In this document: positions 37,009 to 50,305 of the stretch, one piece after another | How the letters are laid out: each line of letters starts with the position of its first letter | Numbering within the stretch: the first letter of the stretch is position 1 | NCBI GenBank assembly: GCA_032164245.1 | Contig: JAVMKO010000022.1 | Coordinates: forward strand, 14,569,845 to 14,633,844 | Length of the DNA: 64,000 bases | Direction: 5' to 3' | Source of the DNA: Sternotherus odoratus | Taxonomy: Eukaryota > Chordata > Testudines > Kinosternidae | Position numbers and translations under genes: made by a program | Notes under the pieces: model-generated | What the model saw: only the letters and a program-made list of their open reading frames with translations | Database searches by the model: none | Told to the model about the DNA's origin: nothing

Positions 37009-40000
37009 TCACCACCAGGTGATTTACTGACATTTCCATCTTTTTCTCTCCTTCCCTTTTCTCTGTCTTTTTGCATTCCCCTGCCCCCAAAGAAATGCAA
37101 AATTAAATTAATAGAGCGTTAATGGTGATTTAATTTAAATAGATGGTTCCAACAGTACTGCAGCACAGTCAGATTGTGCACCTATTTAAAAGACACTAAA
37201 GTTAAAGCTGCATGTAGTAATCTAGAATGTTGCATATGCACAAGGGAAGGGGTAGGGGAGGTACAATTGCTGTGGGGACCATAACTTTGAGCTGCTTACT
37301 TTTGAATACCATTAGCTAGTAGCCCATTGATGTATTGGCATTTGTATTCTGTTAGTGTGTGAGTCAGAACATAGTTAAACTCTTGAATCATGCAGCTGCT
37401 GTCATAATTAGAGACCATAATGAAGGTTTTTATACTTATTGGTCAATGGATCTTCCCTCACAGGGGATTTGGGAGGGTGCACATTCCTTCCTTTCCTCAG
37501 TTGCTTAAATCATCCCTAGAGTCTGAAACATTCCAGGACTGGCTGCACAAAACCCAGTTCAATGTAAAGATGAGTCAATAAGAAAAAAACACAGATGCAT
37601 GTGATCAGTAGCATGCAGCAGGCACTCAGGCAATCATGAAGAATCTCATAGCATCTGTGGTAAATTCATCGCCAACTAAAGCTATTACAATTTTATTGCT
37701 CTTACTCCCCAACTCACTCCCCTTAGGCCTACAATTGTATGAATAATGTGTCGAATTGTGCCCCAATTTAGATTGCAAGCTTGTGGGTAACAACGGCATA
37801 ATTGCCTGAAAAGGCCTACCATATCTGTTCTGCCATGTGGAAGTAATAACGATAAAGAGGTGATCCCATGCAGTTGGTGTAATGCAGGCAGTACACTTGG
37901 ATCTTCTAGGCAGCACTGAATATAATTCAACAATTAAAGTGATTAGGAAGTATTCTATAGTGAAACACCAGTTTGCATAATGATTTGCTTATTCACCAAA
38001 GCGAATTGTAGCACTCACACTCTAGTGCTGGCAGAGGGAAGGCATCCGGGACAAGGGATAGCATTCCTTGTCTTTCGAGGGCTAATCATTTAAAAGGGTG
38101 ACTTGGCACGTAAGGAATAAGCAAGATTCTGACTCACTTGTAAGTGGGTGTGAATGTAAGGAGCTAAGAGACTGTGTGAGTAAGATTCCTAGCCAAGAAC
38201 AAGAAATGGCTGTCCACACAGTGTAAGAGGATGCTCAATATGTTTAATCCCAATGAGCTGCCCTGGTGGCCACATAATAGGATTATATAACCAGTATAAA
38301 ACAAGCAGGCAGGTGTGTGGGATGGAGAGAGGCATTCTAATGAAGTATCCAATTCTAGCTCTCCACAAGGGGCCTCCTCTCTCTTCCACTGCTTGGCCAA
38401 ATTTCACCTAATTAGGTTGGCAGGTACCCAAACGTGTTCCACAAGGGAGAAGCCAAATACAATGTAAACTAAGCCTATGGTTCTCTGGCACTCTCAGATA
38501 CAGTGCTCCACATTCATTCTCACACGGAGTGGCACCAGTCTCTATCAGAGATTCACTTTAGCAGGCAACAAGCTGTAAAACATCAATAAAAATATTCTCA
38601 AACCTGAGAAATGTCAGCACTGACCAGGGAAGAAGAAATGAGAAAAGTCAGTGACACAAACAGACTTGTAAAGTAAATGTTTGTGTTGAGTTAAGTTGGT
38701 TAAGTGCTGACAGCATGCTCAGTGCCGTGCAAGGTGAGTAAGAGGGAAAGGCATCGTTAATCATAAGGGAAAAAGATAAAGGAATTTATTCATCATCACA
38801 GACGGAGCTGTGCTTGTGTTGGGATTTGCCCCTGGGGGAAAGGCAAACAGCAATATTGCCACCACCCTCCACTGGAGAGAGCACTTTTAGGCTCCAGCTG
38901 GGGTTCCAACGAAGCCTTATTCAAGGCCACACTGCACAGATCCAGGTCACTGGCTGAATGGGGTCTGTAGCCTTGCTGCTATGCTCAAGGTGAGCTTTGC
39001 TCCAGCAGCAGCTGCTCCCTGGGTTCTGCCAGTGGAACCCGGGAGGCAATTCAGATTGCCTTCTGGTCTCCACACACACACACACACTCACACTTTTGGC
39101 GGGTAAATTTGCAAAGTCAGTTTATAGCTGATGAAAGGTGTAATATCAGCAGCCCTAGAGACTGAAGTAGCTCTGTATCCTAAAAATAGGTACAGCATGG
39201 CAGAGCAAGCTTCCCCCTCTCTGCCCCCTACCAGCATCCTACAACCCTGATTCCTTTAGAAATAGAGAACAATTGTAATAGAATAACGAACTGGTGAGTG
39301 TATTTAATCCTAAGAAATACAGCCCCAGTTACAAGCATTGCTTCTTTCCTTCTGTTGTTGGCAGCTTTAGACAGAGCCTGAGGTAGATGAGCTCTGGAGG
39401 GAGTGTTTTCCAAGAGTTGCAGACACAGATGTTTTGGAAATTTAAACAGGCTGTCAAAACTAATATTTTGTAAGTAAAGAGCTGTTTGCATTTAAAGCGA
39501 TAATAATACCATTTAATTCAGTGGTTTTTTATTTGTGGAGAGAGCAGATTTAACCCTCTAGATCATCTCTGCACATGTCCTTTGGTCTTTGTCAGGCATG
39601 GACCAGGAACCACTTGTTACCAAGGCTTTCAATGAAGTGCGAAATCAGTGGTGTTCCCATCATCTGCTACTTGTTGCATGGCTATGACTTTCCTAGAAAG
39701 ACAGTAATATTCTGAGATCTCTCCCCAGCTCCTAATTTCTGCCAGAAGGGGGGTGGGAAATCTTCAAAACTCATTAAAAATATCAAATTCAGTGAGGAAA
39801 TACTCAATGCCAACTTTTAAATATTTGGGAAGACTACAAGGAATATATTCCCATGGTGGCAGAAAAGTTGAGGGAGTTTGCATTAGAATGAGATAGTGGT
39901 AAACAATGCTTGCCGGAGCTATCAGCACTGGTAGAAGATGAGAGGCAAAATATCTCATCCAAGGAATTTTGACTCCTCTCCCGGGTTTGCCATGGAACAA

Positions 40001-42212
40001 AGAACGCAAGGAGATGAACCTCTAGTGCACAAGGTCCTGCTCTTGGAAAGCCAGCCTCTCTAAGTGTAAGATCAGAATCATCATCATAATTTGTATAACA
40101 GTGGTGTAGAATGGTGCCAAAGTTGCAAATGTTATTGCAGGACTAACACCAATAGAACAACATAAAGATGTGTTCTAGCAAAATATCTCTCTAACTCCAT
40201 GAAAATTCCCACAGGAGCCAGTGGGTTTAATCGGGAAGCACAACTGCAGTGTACAGTAATTCTGACATGATGTGAAGAGGCTGTTCCATTCACTATTGGG
40301 CAACTTCTATAACTGCTCTGGGAAACTGAAGCTTGTGACAGAGGAGCCAGCTGAGGATCTGGCATCAACATCATTTCTTTGTATCACATGAGTGTGAGGA
40401 ATTTGACAATGGAGAAGCCAACAGGATACACACAGGTTGTGAAGGTAGGATTTAGGGTATGTGTGGCTCTTGTCTTGTAGTGGGCCTCTTGACTATAATC
40501 ATGTTGAACTTCCTCTGTATGGTAATAACAATAAAAAGCATCTGAGCAGGCCCTCTTAAACCATAACCTGCCTGTGGGGTGGGAATGTTGGAAAGAGATT
40601 TCTAGTGTTCCAGGTGCTGGCACCAATTCAGTAAGCTGAGCGGTAATTACTCACTCAACAGGATTTCACCCTTTCATGTTTCAAAGACTCCAGAAACCCA
40701 TTTAGTAACAGCAGTGATGAGACGGTGAGTCCCGTTAGGTTATGGAAACTGATTATAATCCCCACCCACTCCATCCTACAGGAGAATGAACTGCATTCCC
40801 TATGGAAAGATCTACACTTTCACCCCTTAGACCAGTCAGTGAGCAGTGCAGGATTCTTCATCCCATTGAGCCTAGTGTTGTGCTTGGTTAAAGGTGATGC
40901 CAGGAAGGGCACATATGCTCTGCTGAGACAGAGCATCTTCTGTTGGTTGGTTTGTTTTCTCTCTTTCAGAATCTATGGGTGAATTTGGTACTCTTGCAAT
41001 AAATAATTTACCCATCTCCACTCAGAATCACCTGCCTGATTCACAACCCTCCTAGCAACAGTGATTGATTTCAAGTGGCTTCTATATTACTATTGGTGTC
41101 TCATGTTTGTAACACTGATAAGAAAAAAGCAAGACACAACACAATCCAAACACGCCTAAAGGTAATTACCTATCTCATTCTCTACAAATGTCACTGAAAT
41201 CCTGGCAGGCGTCTTAATAACCCAGTTTCCAAAGAGAATGGAGCAAACAAGATGCACAAAACCTACATCCCACACAGGAAATGGCAAGTTGTGGATGTCT
41301 GGGCCACTTTGTGAAATAAAGAACTTTCCTGCTAACTACTCCCTTCACACTGAACACAGCTCCCGTGGTTCTCACAGGCAGAAGTTCTTCTCTCCAAGTT
41401 CCCATCTATGCAAACACTTTGGTGGGACTTTCAACACAGCTCCTGGTGGAGGGGCTGCAAACCCTCCAACCCGAATGGATTGAACAAAGAGTTTTGAAAT
41501 GCTGTAAAAATTAACAGGATGGATCATGAAAATACTGCGTACAGATCAGTGTCCCAGGTACCCTCTGCATAGAGCAGACACAAAGGGAATGTAGTGGATA
41601 GCTTGGGAAGGTGTATGTGGATTGAGGGTTTTGTGATAACTAGGAGGAATTGCTAGTATCTTGGATTATTCTAATTCTTTCAGACTTCTTCAATAAACAA
41701 TACGTATTAAAAAGTTATATTGATACAGAGCTCTAGCTCCAACAGTGCTAAGGTTGAAGACAATAGATTCAGCCTTTGTATTTTACCTAAGAGAAAAGTT
41801 GTATGTGATTAATGAAGTCCAGGACTGTGTTTACTTGCATTTATGCGGCTAAAATTGATCTGAAAACAGTCCAGGAGGAAAGATTTATTTATATAAATTG
41901 CATCTCATTGATAGGCAGGAGCAAAGGTGGATATTGCAACGGAAGAGCTTGTTAAACATTGTATAGTGTTTTATGCCTGTAAGTTATACTTGTCACAATG
42001 GCGTTTAATATGTTGAAAGCTCAGAAGAGGAAATCTTATCACTAATTGCACTGTTCTGAACCGGAACAATGTCAGCTCTTTTTCCTTGGAAGCTGATTTT
42101 TTGTTTTGTTTCTTAATCAAAAACAAACATTTAGCACAGTGGAAAATATAACCTAGTGACTTAAGTAACTTGGCCAGGCTACATCCATGTCCCCTCACAA
42201 CTGCTTATGTAT
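37009..42212. other. Intergenic DNA downstream of NGF
   Basis: No recognised repeat apart from a CA microsatellite. Short frames (60-96 aa) have no domain. Confidence 0.5.
39070..39092 (+). repeat. (CA)n microsatellite
   Basis: This is a short CA tract with one interruption. Confidence 0.8.
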
Positions 42213-42739
42213 AGGGCCCTTCCAAATGCATGGTCCATTTTGGTCAATTTCACGATCATAGGATTTTTAAAATCACAAAGCCAGTTAAATCTGAAATTTC
42301 ACAGTGTTGTAATTGTATGGGTCCTGACCCAAAAGGAGTCATGTGCGCAGGGGTCACAAGGTTATTGCAGGGGTGTTTGCGGTACTACTACCCTTACTTC
42401 TGCAGTGTTGCTGCCGGTGGCGCTGTCTTCAGAGCTGGGCAACTGCGAGCAGTGGCTGCTGGCCAGGAGCCCAGCTCTGAAAGCAGAGACACCGTTAGCA
42501 GCCCCACAGAAGTAAGGGTGCATGGTATGGTACTGCCACCCTTTCTGTTATGATGCTGTTGGTGGGGCACTGCCTTCAGAGGTAGGTACCCGGCCAACAA
42601 TTGCCGCTCTCCAGCCACCCAACTCTGAAGGCAGTGCAGAAGTAAGATTGGCAATATCACAACAGCCCTAAAATAACCTTGCAACCCACCACAACCCCGT
42701 TTTGGGGGTCAGGACCCCCAGCTTGAGAAATGCTGTTTT
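42213..42739. mobile_element. DNA transposon fragment with two internal hairpins
   Basis: The element opens AGGGCCCTTCCAAATGCATG and carries 'gggtcctgacccaaaaggag' early and 'gggggtcaggacccccagctt' late, in inverted orientation. In between, two palindromes centre near 42440 and 42590; each has 'ttcagag' and 'ctctgaa' arms flanked by 'acttctgca' and 'gcagaagt'. I recognise this arrangement from bird and turtle DNA-transposon repeats. The right terminus of the outer element seems missing. Confidence 0.6.
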
Positions 42740-45700
42740 TTAGTGACTTCCCAATCGTGTCTGTCACTGGCAAACGATTGACTGTAAATCCTCGGAAGCA
42801 CAGGAAGCAGGAGGTCCTGGAAGTGGTTGTTGCCAACTAACTAAAGACTAACTAGGATTGTTTCTATTTTTAAACCACATTCTTTAAATATGAGAGTGTA
42901 AACCTGCTGCCTTCTGAAAAGTAGAATAAATGACATGAATACTGCACTGGGGAATTTCACAAATCCAGTTTCAGTGATGGCAGCATTGTGTATGCATTCC
43001 TGAGTGGATAGCCAAGCCAACTGCTTCAAGGTGAAAGCACAAATACCAGGTTCAATCGCAATATATTTTTTACTAAGTCAACTCCTTTTATTTAAAACTT
43101 TTCCTTTTATTTACATGACCAAAAGATTACAAATTTGCATCAACAATCTGTTTTCATTTTCATAGATGTTCTTAGTCTGCCACTTCCCCTGGGCAGTATG
43201 TGTCACTCTACCAAAGATCTGCTTCTCTCCTGTACATCACACTGGAGAGTGGGTCATGAGAAAGGTGGCGGGGACATGAGTATATGGATGCATAGCCTTT
43301 GCAGTTCTGAGTGTCACAGGCTGGTGTTTGTAGCTATCTCTACTAAGTATGGAATTCTAAATACCATGGTTAACTACGGTGTTAGGATCCAGGTGCATAA
43401 ATTCCCTCTGGGAATTTTCTGATGATAAGGCAGAGACATCAACATGTACCACAGTGCCTTGGCCATGTTTCTGTAGTAAGGGATGAAGTAATATTCTAAT
43501 CTCGTGGTGGGAGCACAGACAATCAATCTCTGAGACAAGAGGCTGGGTGTAATAAATCAATACCCTCACTAAAAATATGCAAAACCACATGGAAGAGCTG
43601 AATATTTTACTCATGGAAATTTTAATCAAAGTCAAGATTTATAATAATGATGTTGGTTATTTTAGCAGCAACTATAGGCCCCCTAGATTGAGCTTTGTTG
43701 GGACTGATCTCATCCTTAGCAAGAATTTGTTTCAAGGAGTAACAGAAAGAACTGGAGGTGGGCTGATTGTGTAAAGAATGCCAGCTCCCCAGATTCCTGC
43801 TGCACTCAGAAGAAAGCCCATGTCAGAGTTCCACAGCACTTTGAAGAGACTCCAGGTCTTACACCTGTTTCAGATTATTAACTACAATCTCAAGACAACG
43901 TTTGAGCTGCAGTTTTGTTATGTCAATGGTAAAATAATGGCAGAGTTCTGATAAACCATGAAAAGCTAAGACATGCCGAGATTTTATTCTTTGCTAACGG
44001 CATTGCTCTCAGGTAAGGCAGAAGAGCTGGCTAGAACACATACTATGTAACATCATTCGTTGCTCTGAGATCCCCCTACTTTAAAGGATGCAACCAAAAA
44101 GCATACACAGGATTTAGCTCCGACTCTGGATATTTGTCTGCTTCAGTTGCTCTGCAGGTGGCATTTCATTCCATTACTCCCCAGCTGATCTGCAGCAGAC
44201 TGCCACTGTTAAGAGCACCAATTCCCAGCGGAGCTGTGGGCTGCATCATTATCCATCACACCATGAATGTGCTTGTTTCACATACATCCCTCCCGAGAGC
44301 AAGAATTAATGATTTTTGGAGGCTTTGAACAGGTCATAGTGAGAATCATATGATTCTGCCCTCCCCCAGCCTTCCACCCAGCAGGTGTGCATGCAAACTT
44401 TGCATCTACCTTGCTATTGAGAGGAGAAAATGTTAATCTGGTGCCTCTGTTCTGCACTATAACCAGCCACTAGAGGGGACTGGAGAGCAGTTTGCTGCTG
44501 TTCTTCTCAACCCTGAAACCATTCCTGTTTGAATGTGATAACGTAGCCCAAGGGTGGCTAAGACTGATAGGACAGGATCATAGTATATCCCAATGGGCTG
44601 TCAGAATTTGAGGTATCTTCCTCTTGATCCCAGCCCAACTGGCATGATTTTAACAAAAATAATAGTTTGTCTAGTTTGGGTTGTTTCCTGTGTAGTGAAG
44701 ACAGTAAGACAGGATGTGTCTGGGGCTGGTTTCAGACAATGTGTGGCCTTCAATGCAAAGATCAATGTCCCTTTAGAGCTGAGTGAAGAGATCAAAAGCT
44801 GCTGTCCCTCTTTGCTGTTTGTATGGGCCAGGTAACAACAAGGAAGATTTTTTTTTTAGGGGAAATAACAGTATTTGTGAGGAGGAGGAGGTGGTGAAAG
44901 TTGGGAGATGGGTTCATCCTTTAGGGCAGTGTTTCCCAACAAGTGTGGTACATGTACCACTGGTGGTACGCGAAAGGATTTCAAGGGGTACGCGGCAGAA
45001 TTTTTTATTTATCATAGTGGGTTTTTTTTTAGCAGCAGAAAACAGTTCACTGAAATTTAACGTATAAGAATGGTGTACACTTGTACAGTAGAAATATACA
45101 CAGGTTTACATTGTAACTAATATGATAACTCATTCAGTAACATTTAATAGCACAGCAGCATAGTAAACCACACATGTGCATTACCTCGGCTCGGGCAATA
45201 CACTTGCCTTTGTGGCATGCGTAGAAGTTTCAACTGTATGTAATATAATTTTCGAGAATGAAACTAATTAGGAGTGTGTTATAAAAATGTGGCTCCCCCC
45301 CAAATTCTCTTCGCCGGAGAAGGGGTACGCCGGTAAGACAAAAGTCTCAAAAGGGGTACGCGAATGTTGTGAGTTTGGGAAACACTGCTGTAGGGCTTGG
45401 GAGACACCAGACTAAAAGTCCTTGGAATACTTGTTTGGAAACAGTTTATTGGAGGGATCACTGCTGCTTTTCCAAAGGAAACAATGGGAAGGTTTATATA
45501 TTTTGTTCAGATTGCAATGGCTGGAACACACATTACAGGCCTCAGGCTGGCAGCTACACCAGGTCTATAAACCTCAATACTCTCAAGAGAGTGCGAGCAG
45601 AGAAGCCATAAATGAGAGGGTTGTTTTTGGACCATTCTTACTGAACTATGGCCAAAAGGTCTTTTTCCAGCTGCCTTAAAATATTCACTCCCACATTTAA

Positions 45701-46319
45701 GGCACTGTCGCCAAGACCCAGCTGTAAGTGACTGCCCACAGTTAAGTTATACACCCCTGGAAATAGAGATTTCTGATTAAAAACCTCATTAGCCCCATCA
45801 CTCTAGTACAACTCATAATGATACCATTATCAGACAAAAATCTGCATCTTGGGCAAAGTCATGGTCGTCTTTTCTCCAACATAACTTAGGGCTGGTTATT
45901 TGCATGATTGAAATATTTGGCAATTTTCTCAGGCACACTGAGAATTTTACACTGAAATATCCATAGTGGTATAAAACTATTGTACATTGCACCAACAATT
46001 CACAGGATCCTATGACTGACTAGAAGAATGGGGGTAAAACCAGCAATATTTCTGTAGGGCTTTTTCACGCTTTCATGAGTTGGAGAAGAACATAACATTC
46101 TGGAACAAGCCACAGATTTTCACACCAAAAGGGCAGGTTTTGCCTGTGAAACTTGGCTTTTGTGGAAAAGAGGGGGAAGGAGGAGATAAAAAGTGCACAA
46201 TGTTTGCTTTTCACAGGACTGGTGAAAATGGCACTCTAATGGTCAAGCTCTGTGGCTAACAAGGCTGAGATGAATATTTCCCCAAAAGATTGTTGTCGTT
46301 AAATTAAGCACACAACACA
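42740..46319. other. NGF 3' flank
   Basis: Holds the hAT MITE at 44927-45387. No second gene is visible within several kb of the NGF polyadenylation signal. Confidence 0.5.
44927..45387 (+). mobile_element. hAT MITE (CAGTGTTTCCCAAC type)
   Basis: The ends CAGTGTTTCCCAAC and GTTTGGGAAACACTG are flanked by CTTTAGGG and CTGTAGGG (7 of 8). The sub-terminal word 'ggtacgcg' occurs near both ends. The 461-bp element is not coding. Confidence 0.85.
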
Positions 46320-46467
46320 AGGAGTTTCCAAAAGAGTTTAATAAATAGTGAGGTTCTTTCTTTACTGTATAAACTATAAATATACCATGCAGTCCTTATA
46401 ATTTAAAATAATTTACAGGCTGAGGTAGGGGGGGATGGGAGGATGTGGGCATGAGTGTTGTTCCATC
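46320..46467 (-). other. NGF: NGF 3' UTR
   Basis: This is the short AU-rich region after the NGF stop codon. It holds a segment reading TGTAAATTATTTTAAATTAT then AAGGACTGCATGG, and further on TATTTATTAAA. I recall near-identical text in mammalian NGF 3' UTRs, which suggests conservation well beyond coding need. The AUUUA-type sequence could be a target for mRNA-stability proteins. The end position is inferred from the polyadenylation signal. Confidence 0.7.
46337..46342 (-). terminator. Putative NGF polyadenylation signal (ATTAAA)
   Basis: The minus strand reads TATTTATTAAACTC about 126 bases past the stop codon. ATTAAA is the commonest variant of AATAAA, and no canonical AATAAA is seen on that strand between it and the stop codon. 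Cleavage would fall around 46315-46325. Confidence 0.6.
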
Positions 46468-47196
46468 TCAGGGTCTCACTGTTTTCCGGCTGAGCACGCA
46501 CACACAGGCGGTATCGATTCGGATAAATCTCCAGGCTGCTTGCTTGCCTTCCATTGTCAGTGCTTTGACAAAGGTGTGCGTGGTGGTGCAGTAGGAATTC
46601 CAGTGCTTAGCATCAATTCCCCGGCACCCACTGGAGACTGGCTTAGGGTCCCTGCACTTGGTTTCGAAAAAGTACTGCTTGAAAACATTGTTGTTAATGT
46701 TCACCTCTCCCAGCACTGTCACCTCTTTGCCTTTGATGTCAGTAGCTGTAGTTTTGTCCCCAACCCACATGCTGACACTGTCACAAACTGAGAATTCTCC
46801 CCGGTGCAGCACAGGGTGAGCAGTCCGCTTGGTTCGAATAGTCCTGTTAAGAGAATCTGCAATACCCACATACTCCATGTTCTGTCCGTCCCCTAGCACC
46901 GGAGGGGGCTGTGTACTGAACAGAACCCGTGGGGACCGGAATCGTCTCTTTCTGAAAAGCTTTGGATCCATAGTGAAGTTTGCTGCCTGTCCAGCTTCTC
47001 TGCTGTCTACCTTCCCAGGAAAGTGATGGTTGTCTGTGTGTGGAGTTGCCTTGGGACTGTGATTTGCTTTAGTCCGATGGATATTTGGAGTGGTGGGTAC
47101 TGCAGGAAACCCCCATGGAGCATTGTCCTCTGACTTTGGTGCTGCCTGTATGCCGAGCAAAAAAGCTATAATCAGAGTGTAGTACAGCATGGACAT
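46468..47196 (-). CDS. NGF: Nerve growth factor precursor (beta-NGF), complete coding exon
   Basis: This encodes the secreted neurotrophin that signals through TrkA (NTRK1) and p75NTR to support sensory and sympathetic neurons. The protein has 242 residues, against 241 in human as I recall. Residues 1-18 are a hydrophobic signal peptide (MSMLYYTL...GIQA). Residues 19-124 are the propeptide, with N-glycosylation sequons at about N45, N73 and N117 and a basic RKRR cluster at 82-85. The furin site RTKR is at 121-124. The mature chain is 125-242 and opens [20 protein letters not shown]. Cysteines at 138, 181, 191, 203, 231 and 233 are the six of the cystine knot. The tryptophan in [18 protein letters not shown] matches the conserved receptor-contact tryptophan. 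The open frame can be extended to 47208, but that codon is GTG and is the exon edge, so I start at the ATG at 47196. As in other vertebrates, the whole precursor lies in one exon. No frameshift or lost key residue is visible. Confidence 0.98.
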   Translation of the reverse strand: MSMLYYTLIIAFLLGIQAAPKSEDNAPWGFPAVPTTPNIHRTKANHSPKATPHTDNHHFPGKVDSREAGQAANFTMDPKLFRKRRFRSPRVLFSTQPPPVLGDGQNMEYVGIADSLNRTIRTKRTAHPVLHRGEFSVCDSVSMWVGDKTTATDIKGKEVTVLGEVNINNNVFKQYFFETKCRDPKPVSSGCRGIDAKHWNSYCTTTHTFVKALTMEGKQAAWRFIRIDTACVCVLSRKTVRP

Positions 47197-47212
47197 TACG
47201 CTACGCACCTAG
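47197..47212 (-). other. NGF: NGF 3' splice acceptor and 12-nt 5' leader of the coding exon
   Basis: On the minus strand a T-rich tract (47211-47231) ends in TAG, with the AG at 47210-47209. It is followed by GTGCGTAGCGTA and then the ATG. The leader reads in frame as V-R-S-V-M. From memory, the human long NGF isoform reads V-H-S-V-M here, because an upstream exon supplies an alternative start. The exon boundary at 47208 is therefore well supported. The upstream exon itself is not found in this window. Confidence 0.85.
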
Positions 47213-49582
47213 AATAAAACAAAAACTGATGGTTACTACAGGTGACACTGACGTGAACCGAAAGCTACATGAAAACTGCCGACTCTGACCTGGATGGATA
47301 TTTACTGGTCTAATGCCAATGAATTTGCTGGATATTTAGTACTATAATGCTGATCATACAGATCTCATCAGGTATTCATGTGAGTCCCAGATGTTCTTCC
47401 AGAAAAGCTCATTCAAACAGCACTAATGTGCTAAATAAAGTGGGAATCCAAGGAAATAAGGGCTGGATTATAATTAATTCCTTTGGTATGTTATTAGAAC
47501 ATTATATATGAAGTGCTTGTTTGGGGTTATTAATGTGGAGACCATAGGATAAGGTGGTGTTTTCTGGAGTACATATCTCCATTGATATTTTTTTCAAGCT
47601 CCTTGACAATGGCTAGTGGCACTCTGGGGCCATTTTGGGGACAGCACTGGGTGTTATGGGTAGAGAAACACCATTCTTTATTCAGACAGTCATGAGCAAG
47701 TTAAAGTTCCACAGACATCACAGAATAGAGAAACAAGGCCAGGGATTCTCGCTCTGGAAACTGGAGAATATGCACATCTGTTTGGGTGTGGAAAATTTAA
47801 AATCAATTTCTAAAAATTCTTCAAGAATAACATTATGCCACAAGACCAGTAACAGTGAAAGCTGCATTAGACAACACAGACGTGTGTTAGGTAATGAATC
47901 AGTAGTGGGCATCCTATGAATAAGAGAAACATTCAAAACAATCTGAAATTGCACTTAAGGGCAGACATTGAATTTCCCCTGCAAAGCATTAATAAGTAGA
48001 GACGGTATGAACAGAACAAAAACTATCAAGCAAGACTCCTCCCCTGTCTCAGTGTCTCATTTTGTCTGACATGTTTCAGCTGGTCCTGGATTTCACTGCA
48101 TGTCCGGCAGGGACGCACCAACTGGACAAACATGGTTTCAAAGGGGAAAATTCAAACTCTGCAATTTAGTTCTAATGTCCCATAATGTTTTAATATTTTT
48201 CTGGACATGGATCACGTATTATTAAAGCTCCCCCCACCCTTTCTGCTCAGCCTTTCTCCCTAGTCTAAAATTGGGAGGATTACTAGAGAACTAGTTAATG
48301 TTTTATGCTTCTGTTAAGATCAGGATTTTATGGCGAATTCAGGAGCCTATGAGAAAACTGCTATCTGAGATAAGAGCTTGATATAACTAACCAGCTAAGT
48401 TTGTGCAGGGCTGGATGGTCTGATGGATTCAAGAAGCGAACCGAAGATGCCAAATGGAAGGAGTTACTGAAGACTGTAATGATGCGAAAGTCCCTGCAAT
48501 AACGGGGGAGAGAGAGGCCAAGAGCCACTTTAGCAATTTTCAGTGCAGTGACCAAACTGGAGTAGGTGAAGACTGAATGTTGGAGAGGCAGGTTTTGCTG
48601 CAATGAAAATCTTCACCATTCCAAACCTAACCTCATTTAGTAGGACCTGAGGCTGCCGCCTTCCCACATTCGGCTTGTGCTACACAGGCATTGTCTGTGT
48701 AAGGAAATGGAATTTGGAGGTGGGAGTAGCACTAGAGCCATATGAGTCTACAAGTAACCTCCAGTTCTCCAACTCAAATTAAAGTCAGATGGTTCACAAC
48801 ATCTCTAAAGAGTTTTCTTTCTTCAACAGTGATGTTATTGAAAAAGGTCTGCAGAACGAAATCCAGACGTAGTTTAAACACCCCCACAGCAGCCTCAACC
48901 AAATGTATTTACATATAGACCCTTTGTTTAGACTTTCTTTCTATAGGAAAGAGAGCTTAGTGATGCCAATAAAAGCCTGTTTTCTGCTTTTGTGTGATTC
49001 AGAATTCACTACAATGCAGTAACGTAAAGAATGATTTATCTCCCTTCCTTGAGCTCTTTTATTACACAGTTACTAACATCATTGTAGTCTGTGCTTTAAA
49101 CCTACTGATACAAAATTGAAACCATCTTCAGTTTTTTTCTCCTCCCCCCTCAACTCTACTATTGCATCACTCCATATTTCTCTTCACCATAGCAAGTACT
49201 CTTCAGGCAGTGTGGTGTGAGGTAGGACTAACGAAGACAAAGCTGTTTGGGATTTTTTGTAGTTAGTTTTTAACCTTGAAAAAGCTTTTCAGAACTGGAT
49301 CTCTCCATCTGTTTATGGGAAATGGAAGTTGAAGGATTAAAGCAACGTGTACCTCAATCACAGTTAATTGTATGTGCAAAATAAATTTAAAGCCCAGGCA
49401 GGACTTGAAGTGTGTGGATTATGGATTTGCTATCTCACATAAATGGCCATTCCACAGTCTGTTTGTTTCTGGTCTTCCATTCACATGTTTAGTACATATT
49501 TGACTCTTAAGTGCTGCTCTTTGAAAATATGTAAAGTGTATGCCAAGAGCTTCAGAGAGGTTTTATGGAGTTGCAACCTTTA

Positions 49583-49997
49583 GCCCTGGTCCCCACTAGG
49601 GCTTAACGTCCTGTACCCGTCCTCACATGCATGCCCTTAAAGTCGATTTAAAGGGACCTTAAAATCGACTTCTGTACTCCTCCCTAACGAGAGGAGTAGC
49701 TGAAATCGACCTCTCTGGGTCGATTGTCAATTAGTGAGGATGCATGTGACTTTAAGCCTCCGACCTTCCACAATGCCCGTTAGCTCCCCAGGTGTTTGCC
49801 GGAGCAGCCCCGCACCGGCTCCCCCCCGCCCGCCGGAGCAGCCCCGCGCCGGCTCCCCCCCAGCCCGCCCGAGCGGGGAGGGGGGTGGGGGGTGAACCAG
49901 CGCGGAGCTGCTCGGGTGCGCGGGGGGGGGGGGAGCCGGCGCGGAGCTGCTTGGGCGGGCACGGGGGGGGTCCACGGAGTTGCTCGGGTGGGCGGGA
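49583..49997. mobile_element. Truncated DNA transposon, possibly Harbinger-like, with GC-rich hairpin
   Basis: The left part (CCCTGGTCCCCACTAGGGCT, then 'aaaatcgacttctgtactcctccc') matches my memory of a widespread bird and turtle Harbinger-like repeat. From 49798 the sequence becomes extremely GC-rich: the units 'gagcagccccgc' and 'ccggctcccccc' are repeated and then appear inverted as 'gggagccggcgcggagctgc'. No right terminus is seen. Confidence 0.5.
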
Positions 49998-50305
49998 GTA
50001 ATTAGTAAACATTTCCCACAAATGAAAGAATCTGCTCGAAGCAGAAGGGAAGACTCAATGAAATTAAAAGGCAACTAATCAAAAAATTGTAATGATCTGT
50101 TTGCTCCTACTAGATATTATTGAGGAAAATAACTTACTGAGAGTCATAATAAATTAGGGGCTTAGAACAGTAAGTGCAAATAAACTGCCAAAAGTAAAAA
50201 TGATAGGGTCTGTTGGTCTTCTTGCTTCAGAGTATAAACTGGTCACTCTTTGGGCTAAGAAAAAAACTGCTCTTTCCACACCTTGTTGTACAGTTGACCA
50301 AGTGT

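Noticed and set aside
46435..46791. 118-aa plus-strand frame opposite NGF
   Set aside because: It is the antisense shadow of the NGF coding exon and has no independent features.
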